Assembly (NCBI RefSeq): GCF_030499575.1
Contig: NZ_JASTLC010000001.1
Location: 5,356,001-5,420,000, forward strand
Source: Streptomyces sp. DG2A-72
GTDB lineage: Bacteria; Actinomycetota; Actinomycetes; Streptomycetales; Streptomycetaceae
DNA length: 64,000 bases
Reading direction: 5' to 3'
Part shown: positions 16,873-25,494 of the stretch, piece by piece
Numbering within the stretch: the first letter of the stretch is position 1
Layout of the letters: every line of letters begins with the position of its first letter
Notes under the pieces: generated by a model
What the model saw: only the letters and a program-made list of their open reading frames with translations
Databases searched by the model: none
Told to the model about the DNA's origin: nothing
Program-made: the position numbers and the translations under genes

Positions 16873-17031
16873 ACGTCGCCACCGCGATCACCCACGCCCT
16901 CCGGACGTACCGGCACCCGGAGGCGCTGGTGGCCGTACCGCACACCAGCACCACCGCGAAAACCTGAGAAGCGACACGCGGCACCTCCTCCCGTGCGCCC
17001 TCACATCCACCATCAACAGGGAGCAAGAGAC

Positions 17032-17979
17032 ATGTCCATGAACAGGCGTCACTTCCTCGCGGCAGGCTCGCTCACCACCGCCGCAATCGGCCTGGGCCTC
17101 ACCTCGGCCAACGCGTCGGCCACCCCGCTCGCCGACGGACACGGAGCCGGACATCACAAGGAGAAGCACCCCAGGGGCAAGCTCGACTTCAAGGTCCTCG
17201 ACCTGGACTTCCCGGTCGGCAGCAAGAACAAGACGGCCACTCTGGTCACGGGTGAGCGTGAGGCGCTGCTGGTCGACACCGGGTTCACCCGGGCCGACGG
17301 GTACCGGCTGGTGGGCGAGGTGCTGGACTCGGGCAAGAAGCTGACCACCGTGTTCATCAGCGCCGGTGATCCGGACTACTACTTCGGCGCCGAGGCCCTG
17401 GCCGACGCCTTCCCCGACGCCAGGTTCGTCGCCACCCGGCCGGTCATCCAGCACATCCGGCGCACCTTTGAGAGCAAGCTCAAGACGTGGGCCGACCTCG
17501 GGGCCAACCTGCCCACCCGCCTGGTGGAGATCAGGCCTCTGACCCGTGGTCTCACCCTGGAAGGGCACCGCTTCGAACTCAAGGGCGGATCGGCCCTGCT
17601 GCCGGACCGTCACTACCTGTGGCAGCCGGAGCAGCGCGCGATCCTCGGCGGGGTGCTGCTGTTCCAGAAGCAGCATGTGTGGGTCGCGGACACTCCGACC
17701 CCGGAGATCCGTGCTGCCTGGGTCAAGCTGCTGGACGAGATGGCCGCCCTCGACCCGAAGCTGGTCGTGCCCGGTCACCGCCTGCCCGGCACTCCCGCGG
17801 ACTCCTCCGCCATCACCGCCACCCGCGAGTACTTGCTCACCTTCGAGGAGGAACTGGCCAAGGCCGCCGACGGCGCCGCGCTGACCGCGGCGCTCGTCAA
17901 GCGCTACCCGGACTACGGCATGGTCATCGCCGCCGAGATCGGTGCGAAGGTCGCCATGGGCGAGATGACCTGGGAGTAA
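17032..17979 (+). CDS. Secreted MBL-fold protein with altered metal site
   Basis: 315 residues. The N-terminus MNRRHFLAAGSLTTAAIGLG is a twin-arginine-like signal. The rest follows the metallo-beta-lactamase fold: TATLVTGEREALLVDTGFT, a central block, HYLWQPEQRAILGGVLLF, HVWVADTPTPE and LVVPGHRLPG. The usual HxHxDH motif is replaced by SAGDPDYYFG, keeping Asp but losing the metal-binding His residues, so hydrolase activity is doubtful or uses another metal arrangement. Start ATG 17032 follows GGGAGC. The approximately 290 bp to the next gene hold nothing I recognise. Confidence 0.78.
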   Translation: MSMNRRHFLAAGSLTTAAIGLGLTSANASATPLADGHGAGHHKEKHPRGKLDFKVLDLDFPVGSKNKTATLVTGEREALLVDTGFTRADGYRLVGEVLDSGKKLTTVFISAGDPDYYFGAEALADAFPDARFVATRPVIQHIRRTFESKLKTWADLGANLPTRLVEIRPLTRGLTLEGHRFELKGGSALLPDRHYLWQPEQRAILGGVLLFQKQHVWVADTPTPEIRAAWVKLLDEMAALDPKLVVPGHRLPGTPADSSAITATREYLLTFEEELAKAADGAALTAALVKRYPDYGMVIAAEIGAKVAMGEMTWE

Positions 17980-18273
17980 CGACTGCGAGGTACCGGAACA
18001 CCGGCTTCGCGGTGCCCCTCGGCCGACTTCGTCAGGAGGCGTCGGCCGGGGACGGCACGCCGAAGAGCCTCGGGTTCGACCAAGACCAGAGTGTGGCTTC
18101 GGCAGAGGACGACGTCGGGTCACGCCGAACGCCAACGGTTGCGTCCGTCGGAGCCGGGCCCGCGCACCATGGGTGTACCAGCGCTGGTCACGCCCCGGTG
18201 CCTCCGGGTTGAGAACGAGCTGTCGCACGGCGCCAGGGTGCGGGCGCTGCAGGCCCGTGCCCGGCAGGTGGGC

Positions 18274-18933
18274 TCAGCCACGCAGATAGGCCAGTACCGC
18301 CAGGACGCGACGGTGGTCGTCGGGAGCCGTCGGCGGGAGTTCGAGCTTCAGGAGGATGCTCGCGATGTGCTTGGCGACGGCGGCCTCGGTGACGACGAGG
18401 CGGCGGGCGATCGCCGCGTTGGAGCGGCCCTCGGCCATGAGGGCGAGGACCTCGCGTTCGCGGGGTGTGAGCCGGTCCAGGGGATCGCGGCGGCGGGCGA
18501 GCAACTGGCGTACGACTTCGGGGTCGACGACCGTGGATCCGGCGGCGACGCGGGTGACGGCGTCGGCGAACTCCTCGACGTCGCCGATGCGTTCCTTGAG
18601 CAGGTAGCCCGTTCCGACGCTGCCGCGGCGGTCGTCCAGCAGTTCCTCGGCGAAGGTCTGCTCGACGTACTGGCTGAGGACGAGGACCGCGAGTCCGGGC
18701 TGCTCGGACTGGAGCCGGCGGGCGGCCCGCAGCCCCTCGTCCGTCTGGCCGGGTGGCATACGGACGTCGGTGATGACCAGGTCCGGCCGGTGTTCCCGGG
18801 CCGCGGTGAGCAGGGAAGGGCCGTCGCCCACCGCGGCGAGGACCTGGTGGCCGAAGCGCTGGAGGAGGTGGACGAGACCTTCGCGCAGGAGGACGGCGTC
18901 CTCCGCGATCACTATGCGGAGGGACGGCCGCAC
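18274..18933 (-). CDS. LuxR/NarL-type response regulator
   Basis: 219 residues: receiver domain at the N-terminus (IVIAEDAVLLREGLVHLL, phospho-acceptor Asp in LVITDVRMPP, Lys in GYLLKERIGD) and a LuxR helix-turn-helix at the end (LTPREREVLALMAEGRSNAA, then HIASILLKLEL). GTG start at 18931-18933 inside the 3' end of the kinase gene, a 22-bp overlap indicating translational coupling. It probably regulates the divergent FtsX-type ABC transporter at 20213-23352. Confidence 0.92.
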   Translation of the reverse strand: MRPSLRIVIAEDAVLLREGLVHLLQRFGHQVLAAVGDGPSLLTAAREHRPDLVITDVRMPPGQTDEGLRAARRLQSEQPGLAVLVLSQYVEQTFAEELLDDRRGSVGTGYLLKERIGDVEEFADAVTRVAAGSTVVDPEVVRQLLARRRDPLDRLTPREREVLALMAEGRSNAAIARRLVVTEAAVAKHIASILLKLELPPTAPDDHRRVLAVLAYLRG

Positions 18934-20102
18934 GGGATCTCCGCTCTGAGCAGGGTGGGCCCGCCGGGCGGGCTGGACAGGAGCATTCTGCCGTCGGCGG
19001 CGGCGATCCTGTCGGCGAGGCCGGTGAGGCCCGTACCGCGAGCGGGGTCGGCGTTGCCGGAACCGTTGTCCTGGATGTCGAGGCGGAGCAGTCCGTCATG
19101 GCAGCGGGCGGTGATGCGGCAGTGGTCGGCACCGCTGTGTTTGGCGATGTTGGTGAGCGCCTCGGCGGTCACGAAGTACGCCGTCTGCTCGACGGCGGCC
19201 GGAAGCCGGCCGGAGAGATCGATGTCCACGTGCGCGGGGACCGGGCAACGCCCGGCGATGTCCCGCACGGCGGCGGGCACCCCGCGTTCGGTCAGGATCT
19301 GGGGATGGATGCCACGGATCAGTTCCCGCAGCTCGGTGAGCGCTTCCTTGGCCAGGGCGTGGGCCTCTGCGACCTCCCCGGCCGCGGCGCTGCCGGGCGG
19401 CAGGTCGAGGGCGGCGAGGCCCAGCTTCATGGTGAGGGCGACGAGGCGCTGCTGGGCACCGTCGTGGAGGTCACGTTCGATGCGGCGGCGTTCGGTCTCG
19501 AAGGCGTCGACGAGGCGGGCTCGGGAGCGCACGACCTCGCGCAGTTCGTGGTCCTTCGGGAAGAGGACAGCATGGGTCACAGCGGCGCGGACGCCGGCCC
19601 ACGCACCGATGGGGTACGCGGACACGGGCAGGAGCAGGGCTCCCGCGACGGGGCCGGCCACGGTCTGCCAGGGGGAGGCGGTGGGCTGGAGGGGCGCGAG
19701 GAGGAGGAAGCCCGGGATGCCGAGCGAGACCAGGACGACGGCCAGGTCCATCCAGCCCACCGCCAGGACGGACACGGCGCCGTAGCCGGCGACCAGCAGG
19801 CCGTTCCGCGGTTCGGGCCGGTCATCGCGGTCGCTGCGGTCGCTCCGGTCGACGAGCGCGAGGCGGCGTCGCTCGAGGGGACCCGCGAGGGCGGCGGCGA
19901 AGACCACGACGGCCACCGCACAGAGCACCGTGGCCCACGTGCCGATGGATGCGGTGAACAGCCCACCGACACCGATGTATGCGGCCGTCGCGAACACCCC
20001 GCCGGACAGCAGGAATCCCAGCGCGCGCAACGGCCACACGGTGCGGAGGAATCCCAACGGGCTTCGGGCGAGGGCCTCCAGGACGGTTCGAGGGGTGGTC
20101 AC
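18912..20102 (-). CDS. NarL-type sensor histidine kinase
   Basis: 396 residues. The N-terminal half carries about six transmembrane helices without a large extracellular sensor; the HisKA_3 box reads FETERRRIERDLHDGAQQRL with the phospho-accepting His, and the ATPase C-terminal region has ALTNIAKHSGADHC and LDIQDNGSG. Such intramembrane-sensing kinases paired with ABC transporters often sense cell-envelope stress or antibiotics. GTG at 20100-20102 is the likely start; no ribosome site is visible, so a leaderless transcript is possible. Confidence 0.88.
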   Translation of the reverse strand: MTTPRTVLEALARSPLGFLRTVWPLRALGFLLSGGVFATAAYIGVGGLFTASIGTWATVLCAVAVVVFAAALAGPLERRRLALVDRSDRSDRDDRPEPRNGLLVAGYGAVSVLAVGWMDLAVVLVSLGIPGFLLLAPLQPTASPWQTVAGPVAGALLLPVSAYPIGAWAGVRAAVTHAVLFPKDHELREVVRSRARLVDAFETERRRIERDLHDGAQQRLVALTMKLGLAALDLPPGSAAAGEVAEAHALAKEALTELRELIRGIHPQILTERGVPAAVRDIAGRCPVPAHVDIDLSGRLPAAVEQTAYFVTAEALTNIAKHSGADHCRITARCHDGLLRLDIQDNGSGNADPARGTGLTGLADRIAAADGRMLLSSPPGGPTLLRAEIPCGRPSA

Positions 20103-20212
20103 GCGGTCGAACGTAGCGGCGCCGGTCCCCGAAGGCAGTAGTGCCAGATGGAGTATCACTTCTCGCCCGGGCAGGAATGCGCCGGGTGGTTCTCCTGCCG
20201 TTGTCTTGCAAC

Positions 20213-20974
20213 ATGACCACGACACACACCACTTCGGCGGCCGTGCGGCCCGTCGAGCTGTGCTCGGTGACGAAGCGCCACGGCGCCGGGGAACAGGCCG
20301 TCACGGCTCTCGACGACGTGTCGACGCACTTCGCGGCGGGCACGATGACGGCCGTCATGGGCCCCTCCGGTTCCGGCAAGTCCACCTTGCTGCACTGCGC
20401 GGCGGGCCTCGACCGGCCGACCGCCGGGGAGGTGCTGATCGGCGGTACGGACCTGGGCGGGCTGGACGAGAACGCGCTGACCGTCCTGCGCAGGGAGCGG
20501 GTGGGCTTCGTCTTCCAGGAGTTCAACCTCGTATCGGCACTGACCGCCGCGCAGAACGTCGAACTGCCGTTGAGACTGGCCGGGCGGCGCCCCGCGGCAG
20601 ACGAGGTGCGGGCGGTGCTCGCCGCTGTCGGGCTCGCGGACCGCCTCGGACACCGGCCGAGCGAACTGTCGGGAGGCCAGCAGCAGCGAGTCGCGATCGC
20701 GCGGGCGATGATCGCGCGGCCCGCCGTCCTCTTCGCCGACGAGCCGACCGGCGCGCTGGACACCCGGGCGTCGCGGATGGTGCTTCGGCTGTTGAGGGAC
20801 CTGGTGGGCAGCCAGGGCCAGACGGTCGTGATGGTGACGCACGACCCTGCCGCCGCGGCGTATGCGGATCGTGTGCTGCTGCTGGCGGACGGACGGCTCG
20901 TGGACGAACTGCCGGGTGCCGCCAGTGCCGCGGCGATCGCGGCGCGGACGGCCGCACTGGAGGTGGAGTCGTGA
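20213..20974 (+). CDS. ABC transporter ATP-binding protein (FtsE/MacB type)
   Basis: 253 residues. Walker A GPSGSGKST at about 50-58, Q-loop FVFQEFNLVSAL, signature LSGGQQQR, Walker B VLFADEPTGALDT and H-loop VMVTHDPAAAAYADR. It powers the FtsX-like permease encoded immediately downstream (GTGA overlap). ATG at 20213 has no obvious ribosome site, so it may be leaderless. The gene is divergent from the kinase gene, matching the common kinase/regulator plus ABC detoxification arrangement. Confidence 0.92.
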   Translation: MTTTHTTSAAVRPVELCSVTKRHGAGEQAVTALDDVSTHFAAGTMTAVMGPSGSGKSTLLHCAAGLDRPTAGEVLIGGTDLGGLDENALTVLRRERVGFVFQEFNLVSALTAAQNVELPLRLAGRRPAADEVRAVLAAVGLADRLGHRPSELSGGQQQRVAIARAMIARPAVLFADEPTGALDTRASRMVLRLLRDLVGSQGQTVVMVTHDPAAAAYADRVLLLADGRLVDELPGAASAAAIAARTAALEVES

Positions 20975-23352
20975 TCAGCCTGGCGACGGCAAGGGAACGC
21001 TGGACCTCCTTCCTGGGGTGCTTCGTGGCCGTGGCGCTGGGCGTCGCGGTGGTGGCGATGAGCGCGCTGGTGCTGCTCTCGGATGGCACAAGGGTGCCTG
21101 AACGGCTCGCGGGGGCACCGGTGTTGGTGCAGAGCCCGGCGGGGACGCAGACCGGCGGGGTGTTCGTGGAGAACCCCCCGTGGGCACCGGAGCGCGCCGA
21201 GGAACTGCGACGGAAGCTGGCCGAGCTGCCGGGAGTCGCCGATGCGGTGACGGACCGGTCCTTCTACGCGCAGGCGGCGGACACCGAACAGCGCAGGGGA
21301 GAGCGACAGGGCCACCCCTGGTCGACCGCGGCGCTTGCCGAGTACGGCCTGAGCGAGGGCAGGCCGCCCGCCACCGCGGGCGAGATCGTCGTGGACCGGT
21401 CCCTCGGGTTCATGACGGGTGAACCCCTCACGGTGCTGACGGCGCGCGGGCCGCAACGGTTCTCGGTGTCCGGGACGATGAACGGCCCCGGTTACTACGT
21501 CACCGACCGGCGGGCCTCCGAACTGGCCGGCGGAGTACGGACCATCGGACTGCTCCTGGAGCCGGGCACCGACACCACTCGCGTCGCGACCGCCGCGCGG
21601 CGCGCCGTCGGCGGCGACGGCACGGTCCTGACCGGTGCCTCCCGCGACGCGCTGGCGCCGAAGCAGGACGAGATGACCCGCTGGATCGGCGGCCAGGTGC
21701 TCACCGCCATGGCGCTGCTGTCCGCCTTCGTCACGGTCTTCGTCGTCTCCTCGACGTTCGCGTTCGCCGTCGCGCAGCGGCGCCGCGAGTTCGGCCTGCT
21801 GCGGACGATCGGCGCCACACCGCGGCAGCTGAAGCGTCTGGTGTACGGCGAGGCCCTGGCGGTGGGCGCTGTCGGTGCGGCGGCGGGGGCACTGCTCGGC
21901 GTGGTGCTCGCGCCCACGATGACCGGGGTGCTGATCGACGCGGGCTTCCAGCCGGCGGGCTTCGAAGTGCGCCTGCGCTGGTGGGTACCGGTCGCGTCCT
22001 TCGCCTCGGGCGTGGTGGTGGCCCTCGTCGGCGTGGGGGCCGCGTCGCGCCGGGCGTCCCGGGTGAAGCCGCTGGAGGCGATGCGGGAGGCGGCGGTGGA
22101 CAGCCGGCCGATGACGCGGCGCCGCTGGGTCGCCGGGCTGGCGGCGACGGGCGTGGGCGCGGTCTGCTCGGTGGGCACGGCCTTCGCGGGGGCCGACGGC
22201 ATCGTGCTGCTGGCGCTCGGCACGGCGATGAGCCTGACGGTCGGCCTGACCCTCCTCGCACCGGTGCTGGTCGGCCCCGTCATCGGGGTACTGACCCGGC
22301 CGCTCGCCCGGCACCCCGGTGCGACGGCTGTGCTCGTACGCGAGAACATGATCACCGCGGTGCGCCGAACCTCCGCCACCGTCGCCCCGGTGCTGGCGAC
22401 CGTCGCTTTCGCCGTACTGATCACCAGCACCGTGCAGACGACCCGGAATGCCGACACCGCCCGGCAGGCCGCGGCCGTACGGGCTGAGGCGGCGGTGGTG
22501 CCCAGAGGAACGCCGGGCCTGTCGGACGCGGCGGTGGCCCAGGTCGAGGGCACGTCGCTGCTGTCGACGACCGTGTACGGCGATGACGGCGGAGCGGCCC
22601 TGTCCGCGGCCGGGGTGTCGTCCGGTTTCGAGCGGGTGTATGCCGTGCCCGCGCCCCGTGGCGAGACGATCGTCGTCACGGCGGCAGTAGCGGCCGCGCA
22701 CGGCTGGCGCAAGGGCCATGTCGCCCCACTCACCCTCGAGGACGGCCGTACGCGGAGGTTGCGTGTGACGGCCGTGGTGGACGACTCGATGCCGTACCAG
22801 GTCCTCCTCCCGCGCGACCTGGTACGCGATCACGACCCGTCCGCACTGGCGGACGTCGCCTACCGCACGACCCCCGCCCCCACACCCCTCCCATCCGGGC
22901 TCAGCGCCGACGAGGTCTCCGTGGAGGCGTACGCGGCCTCGGACGACGCCGAGGAGGACCGGCTTGTGTGGATCTTCACCCTGATGCTCGTCGCCGTATC
23001 GGCGGGCTACACGGCGATCGCCGTCGCCTCCACCTTGCTGACGACCACCGCGGGCCGGGTGCGCGACTTCCGCGTACTGCGCCTGTCCGGTGCGACGCCC
23101 CGGCAGGTGCTGCTGGCCCTAGCAGCCGAAACGTGGTGTGTCGTCACCCTGGGCGCAGCCCTGGGCCTGGCGGCGGCAGCCCCGGCCCTGTTCGGCACGG
23201 TCCACGGCCTTCGCCAGGAGCTGGGCCTGACAGTGGAGTTGTCGCTGGCCTGGCCCTGGCTCACGGGCGTGGTGACAGGCCTACTGCTGCTCGGCACGGC
23301 GGCCACCGTCCTCCCGGCCCGCGTCGCTCTGCGGCGTATGAGGCGGGCGTGA
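20971..23352 (+). CDS. FtsX-like ABC permease (MacB-type, two FtsX domains)
   Basis: 793 residues with an N-terminal helix, a large extracellular domain, three helices including the FtsX block VVSSTFAFAVAQRRREFGLL then RTIGATPRQLKRLVYGEALA, a fourth helix and second outer domain, and a second FtsX unit (GRVRDFRVLRLSGATPRQVL). This layout belongs to peptide-antibiotic or lipid exporters that work by mechanotransmission with the partner ATPase. GTG at 20971 overlaps the ATPase stop by 4 bp. Soon after the stop lies an integrase scrap and att copy C. Confidence 0.9.
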   Translation: MISLATARERWTSFLGCFVAVALGVAVVAMSALVLLSDGTRVPERLAGAPVLVQSPAGTQTGGVFVENPPWAPERAEELRRKLAELPGVADAVTDRSFYAQAADTEQRRGERQGHPWSTAALAEYGLSEGRPPATAGEIVVDRSLGFMTGEPLTVLTARGPQRFSVSGTMNGPGYYVTDRRASELAGGVRTIGLLLEPGTDTTRVATAARRAVGGDGTVLTGASRDALAPKQDEMTRWIGGQVLTAMALLSAFVTVFVVSSTFAFAVAQRRREFGLLRTIGATPRQLKRLVYGEALAVGAVGAAAGALLGVVLAPTMTGVLIDAGFQPAGFEVRLRWWVPVASFASGVVVALVGVGAASRRASRVKPLEAMREAAVDSRPMTRRRWVAGLAATGVGAVCSVGTAFAGADGIVLLALGTAMSLTVGLTLLAPVLVGPVIGVLTRPLARHPGATAVLVRENMITAVRRTSATVAPVLATVAFAVLITSTVQTTRNADTARQAAAVRAEAAVVPRGTPGLSDAAVAQVEGTSLLSTTVYGDDGGAALSAAGVSSGFERVYAVPAPRGETIVVTAAVAAAHGWRKGHVAPLTLEDGRTRRLRVTAVVDDSMPYQVLLPRDLVRDHDPSALADVAYRTTPAPTPLPSGLSADEVSVEAYAASDDAEEDRLVWIFTLMLVAVSAGYTAIAVASTLLTTTAGRVRDFRVLRLSGATPRQVLLALAAETWCVVTLGAALGLAAAAPALFGTVHGLRQELGLTVELSLAWPWLTGVVTGLLLLGTAATVLPARVALRRMRRA

Positions 23353-23405
23353 GCAGCCGTCCGCAGGGCTCGCAGGAAGCTGCGGCCCTGCTTGATGAAG
23401 ACATC

Positions 23406-23434
23406 ATCGAACTCGCGCTCTCAGCTTGGGAAGC
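23406..23434 (-). repeat. tRNA-Gly(CCC) 3'-end fragment, att site copy C (short)
   Basis: Contains the T-loop end, variable region and anticodon loop with CCC of the same tRNA-Gly 3' part, in the same orientation, followed by the GACGGCGCTTG flank shared with copy D. The acceptor strand part is lost: the left neighbour reads GATGAAGACATC, apparently an integrase-tail scrap (QEAAALLDED) fused into the site. No right-end block is recognisable before the VapC gene. Confidence 0.75.
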
Positions 23435-23588
23435 GACGGCGCTTGTATGTGCCTTACGGCTCCGACCTGCCCGGATGGCTGCCCGCCGGGGTGGTTGCAT
23501 CGGTCGGTGGGGATGTCCGGCTCGAGGCACCTTCGTGCGAGCACACGCCCCCCGGCACAGCTCCTCGGAACAGCAAAGGCGGCCCGGC

Positions 23589-24011
23589 TCATTTCCCGGC
23601 GTCTGGGCCGTACCACTGGAGCGCTTGTCCGGTGACCGCGGCGATGCACTTGAAGTCCCGGTCACGGTGCAGAAGAGTCAGCCCCTGCAGCTCGGCCGTG
23701 GCGGCCACCACGAGGTCGACGGCTCCGGCGCTGCGGTGCTGTCCGCGCTGGGTGAGGATCTCCTGGACCTGCCATGCGCGGTCGTAGACACGGTCATCGA
23801 CCGGCACCCACCCGAAGAGCAGGTGCATGTCGTCGATGCCCTGTGCCCGGTCCGCAGTGGAACGTGCGCTGTGGAAGAACTCCAGCTCGGTGATGGGACA
23901 GGTGGCGATGAGCCCGGCGGCCGCCGCCTGGTCCCAGCCGAACTGCTCGGCGTCGCCGCGCAGGAGGCGGGCGAGCGCGCTGGTGTCGATCAGGTATTGC
24001 GCGGCGTTCAC
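23589..24011 (-). CDS. vapC: VapC-type PIN-domain toxin (copy 1)
   Basis: 140 residues, a complete PIN-fold ribonuclease. The acidic metal-binding residues are visible in YLIDTSALARLL, ITELEF, GAVDLVVAA and HRDRDF. It overlaps its antitoxin gene by 4 bp (ATGA), the usual type II layout. A second copy at 53.8 kb is the same length and differs at roughly a dozen residues by my reading. The partner VapB of this copy has lost eight residues, so neutralisation may be impaired or depend on the other copy. Confidence 0.9.
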   Translation of the reverse strand: MNAAQYLIDTSALARLLRGDAEQFGWDQAAAAGLIATCPITELEFFHSARSTADRAQGIDDMHLLFGWVPVDDRVYDRAWQVQEILTQRGQHRSAGAVDLVVAATAELQGLTLLHRDRDFKCIAAVTGQALQWYGPDAGK

Positions 24012-24199
24012 CGGCGGTAGCTCCCCTTGTCCTCGAAGAGATCAAGGTCGAAGGCACCCTCTTCCGCCGACGCCCGCAGGCGGGTGAGCGCCAGAGCCCG
24101 CCGCCGGTTCTCCAGCACCTCGCGCAGCGCGGTGTTCACCGTCTCCTTGGCCACGTCCGCGACAAGTTGATCGTCGAGGTCGATCACGGTTCGGCTCAT
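24008..24199 (-). CDS. vapB: VapB-type antitoxin (copy 1) with internal 24-bp deletion
   Basis: 63 residues: ribbon-helix-helix-like N-terminus MSRTVIDLDDQLVADVAK joined directly to ETVNTALREVLENRRRA, with a C-terminal toxin-binding tail FDLDLFEDKGSYRR. Compared with the 54-kb copy, the residues ALGTSTKK between the two helices are missing, an exact 24-bp in-frame deletion flanked by AAG triplets. The start at 24197-24199 follows GGAGGTG. The loss removes the turn between helices of the DNA-binding fold, so dimerisation and autoregulation may be damaged while the toxin-binding tail remains. Confidence 0.85.
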   Translation of the reverse strand: MSRTVIDLDDQLVADVAKETVNTALREVLENRRRALALTRLRASAEEGAFDLDLFEDKGSYRR

Positions 24200-24334
24200 C
24201 GACTGCACCTCCATGAAGGGGAGTCGTCATCACCCTGTCGAACGACGTCGCGCCGGAGCGCCAAGCGTCGGCCTCCGTACTCCGCCCGGATGCTCACAGT
24301 CCGTGAGTACCGGCCTCCACATCCGCCCGCATGC

Positions 24335-25381
24335 TCACGATCGGTCAGCTGCCGCCGCCTGTCGCCCGGTGGTGCTGGCTCGTGGAATCAGCCGGTGCGG
24401 CGCCCGGATCTCCCTGCCTGGCAGGGGAGTTGGGCTGATGATCCGCTTCAGCAACTGTTCCACCGCCGTCTCCGCGATCACCTTCTTGTCCGGGGAGACC
24501 GTGGTGACGGGTGGATTGGAGTAGCGGCCGTCCTCGATGTCGTCGTAGCCGACGACGGCGATGTCCTCGGGGACGCGCAGTCCGCGGGAGGCCAGGGTGT
24601 GCAGGGCGCCCAGGGCCACCAGGTCGCTGTAGCAGAAGACCGCGTTGGGCGGTTCCTCCAGGTCGTCGAGCAGGTGGGCCATCGCGGTCGCGCCGTCGGA
24701 GCGGTTGAAGCGCGGGGTGGAGACGACGAGTTCCTCGCTGACGGGCAGGCCGGCCCGCTCGTGGGCCAACCGGTAGCCCTGGGTGCGCAGTTGGGCCGCC
24801 TCGCCGGTGCGGTACGGCTGGTCGCCGATCGCGGCGACGCGGCGCCGGCCGAGGCCGAGCAGATGCTCGGTGGCCTCCAGGGAGGCGGCGACGTCGTCGA
24901 TGCCGACATGGTCGAAGCCGCCGTCGCTGACCCGCTCGCCGAGCACGACGAGCGGCAGGTTCGGGTCGCGTTCGGTCAGGTCGGACTGGGCGAGGCCGAG
25001 AGGGCTGAAGATGACGCCGTCGAAGAGCAGGTGCTGGGCGCCGCGGCTGAGGAACAGCTTCTCGTGCTCGGCGTCGCCGTCGGTCTGGTCGATCAGCACG
25101 TTGTAGCCCTGGACGCGGGCCGCGCGGATGATGCCCTGCAGCAGTTCGGCGAAGTAGGGGGTGTCCAGGTAGGGCACCACCACCGCGATCTGGCCCGAGC
25201 GGCCGGCGGCGAGGTTGCGGGCCAGTACGTTGGGCCGGTAGCCGAGCTTGTCCACGGCCTGCTGAACCCGGACCCGGGTGGCCTCGGCAACGGGGGCGTA
25301 GCCGTTGACCACGTTGGACACGGTCCGGCTGGAGACGCCGGCGAGCTCCGCGACGTCGCGGAGCGTGACACCCTTGGCCAT
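24335..25381 (-). CDS. LacI-family regulator of the arabinan/arabinose cluster
   Basis: 348 residues. Helix-turn-helix VTLRDVAELAGVSSRTVSNV, hinge RPNVLARNLAAGRSGQIAVV, and a sugar-sensing domain ending VAVVGYDDIEDGRYSNPPVTT. It is divergent from the ABC transporter, GH51, GH93 and ara genes, and three palindromic sites with the LacI signature (central CG, flanked by TTGCAG-like arms) lie in its upstream region, so autoregulation and control of the cluster in response to an arabinose-type sugar are likely. ATG at 25379-25381. Confidence 0.88.
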   Translation of the reverse strand: MAKGVTLRDVAELAGVSSRTVSNVVNGYAPVAEATRVRVQQAVDKLGYRPNVLARNLAAGRSGQIAVVVPYLDTPYFAELLQGIIRAARVQGYNVLIDQTDGDAEHEKLFLSRGAQHLLFDGVIFSPLGLAQSDLTERDPNLPLVVLGERVSDGGFDHVGIDDVAASLEATEHLLGLGRRRVAAIGDQPYRTGEAAQLRTQGYRLAHERAGLPVSEELVVSTPRFNRSDGATAMAHLLDDLEEPPNAVFCYSDLVALGALHTLASRGLRVPEDIAVVGYDDIEDGRYSNPPVTTVSPDKKVIAETAVEQLLKRIISPTPLPGREIRAPHRLIPRASTTGRQAAAADRS

Positions 25382-25406
25382 ATGTCACCTTCATGCTGTA
25401 TGTCGG

Positions 25407-25420
25407 TTTCAGCGTTGAAA
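25407..25420. promoter_or_regulatory. LacI-type operator O1
   Basis: TTTCAGCGTTGAAA, an imperfect 14-bp palindrome (one mismatched pair) 26 bp upstream of the LacI start, placed to block its own transcription. Confidence 0.55.
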
Positions 25421-25448
25421 TTTTCCCCCAAGAGGTCTCCTGCGCCTC

Positions 25449-25462
25449 TTGCAGCGCGGCAA
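25449..25462. promoter_or_regulatory. LacI-type operator O2
   Basis: TTGCAGCGCGGCAA, an imperfect palindrome sharing the GCAGCGC core with O3, about 30 bp away. A pair of sites about three helical turns apart suits cooperative binding. Confidence 0.5.
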
Positions 25463-25478
25463 CTTCTCGGTTAACACT

Positions 25479-25494
25479 TTTGCAGCGCTGCAAA
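25479..25494. promoter_or_regulatory. LacI-type operator O3 (perfect palindrome)
   Basis: TTTGCAGCGCTGCAAA is a perfect 16-bp palindrome with the central CG expected from LacI-family sites. It is the strongest candidate operator for the adjacent regulator and lies on the side facing the transporter genes. Confidence 0.7.

Noticed and set aside
20971..23352. A peptide-antibiotic biosynthesis cluster around the two-component/ABC genes
   Set aside because: No precursor peptide, modifying enzyme or NRPS/PKS is present; the four genes form a normal stress-response export unit.
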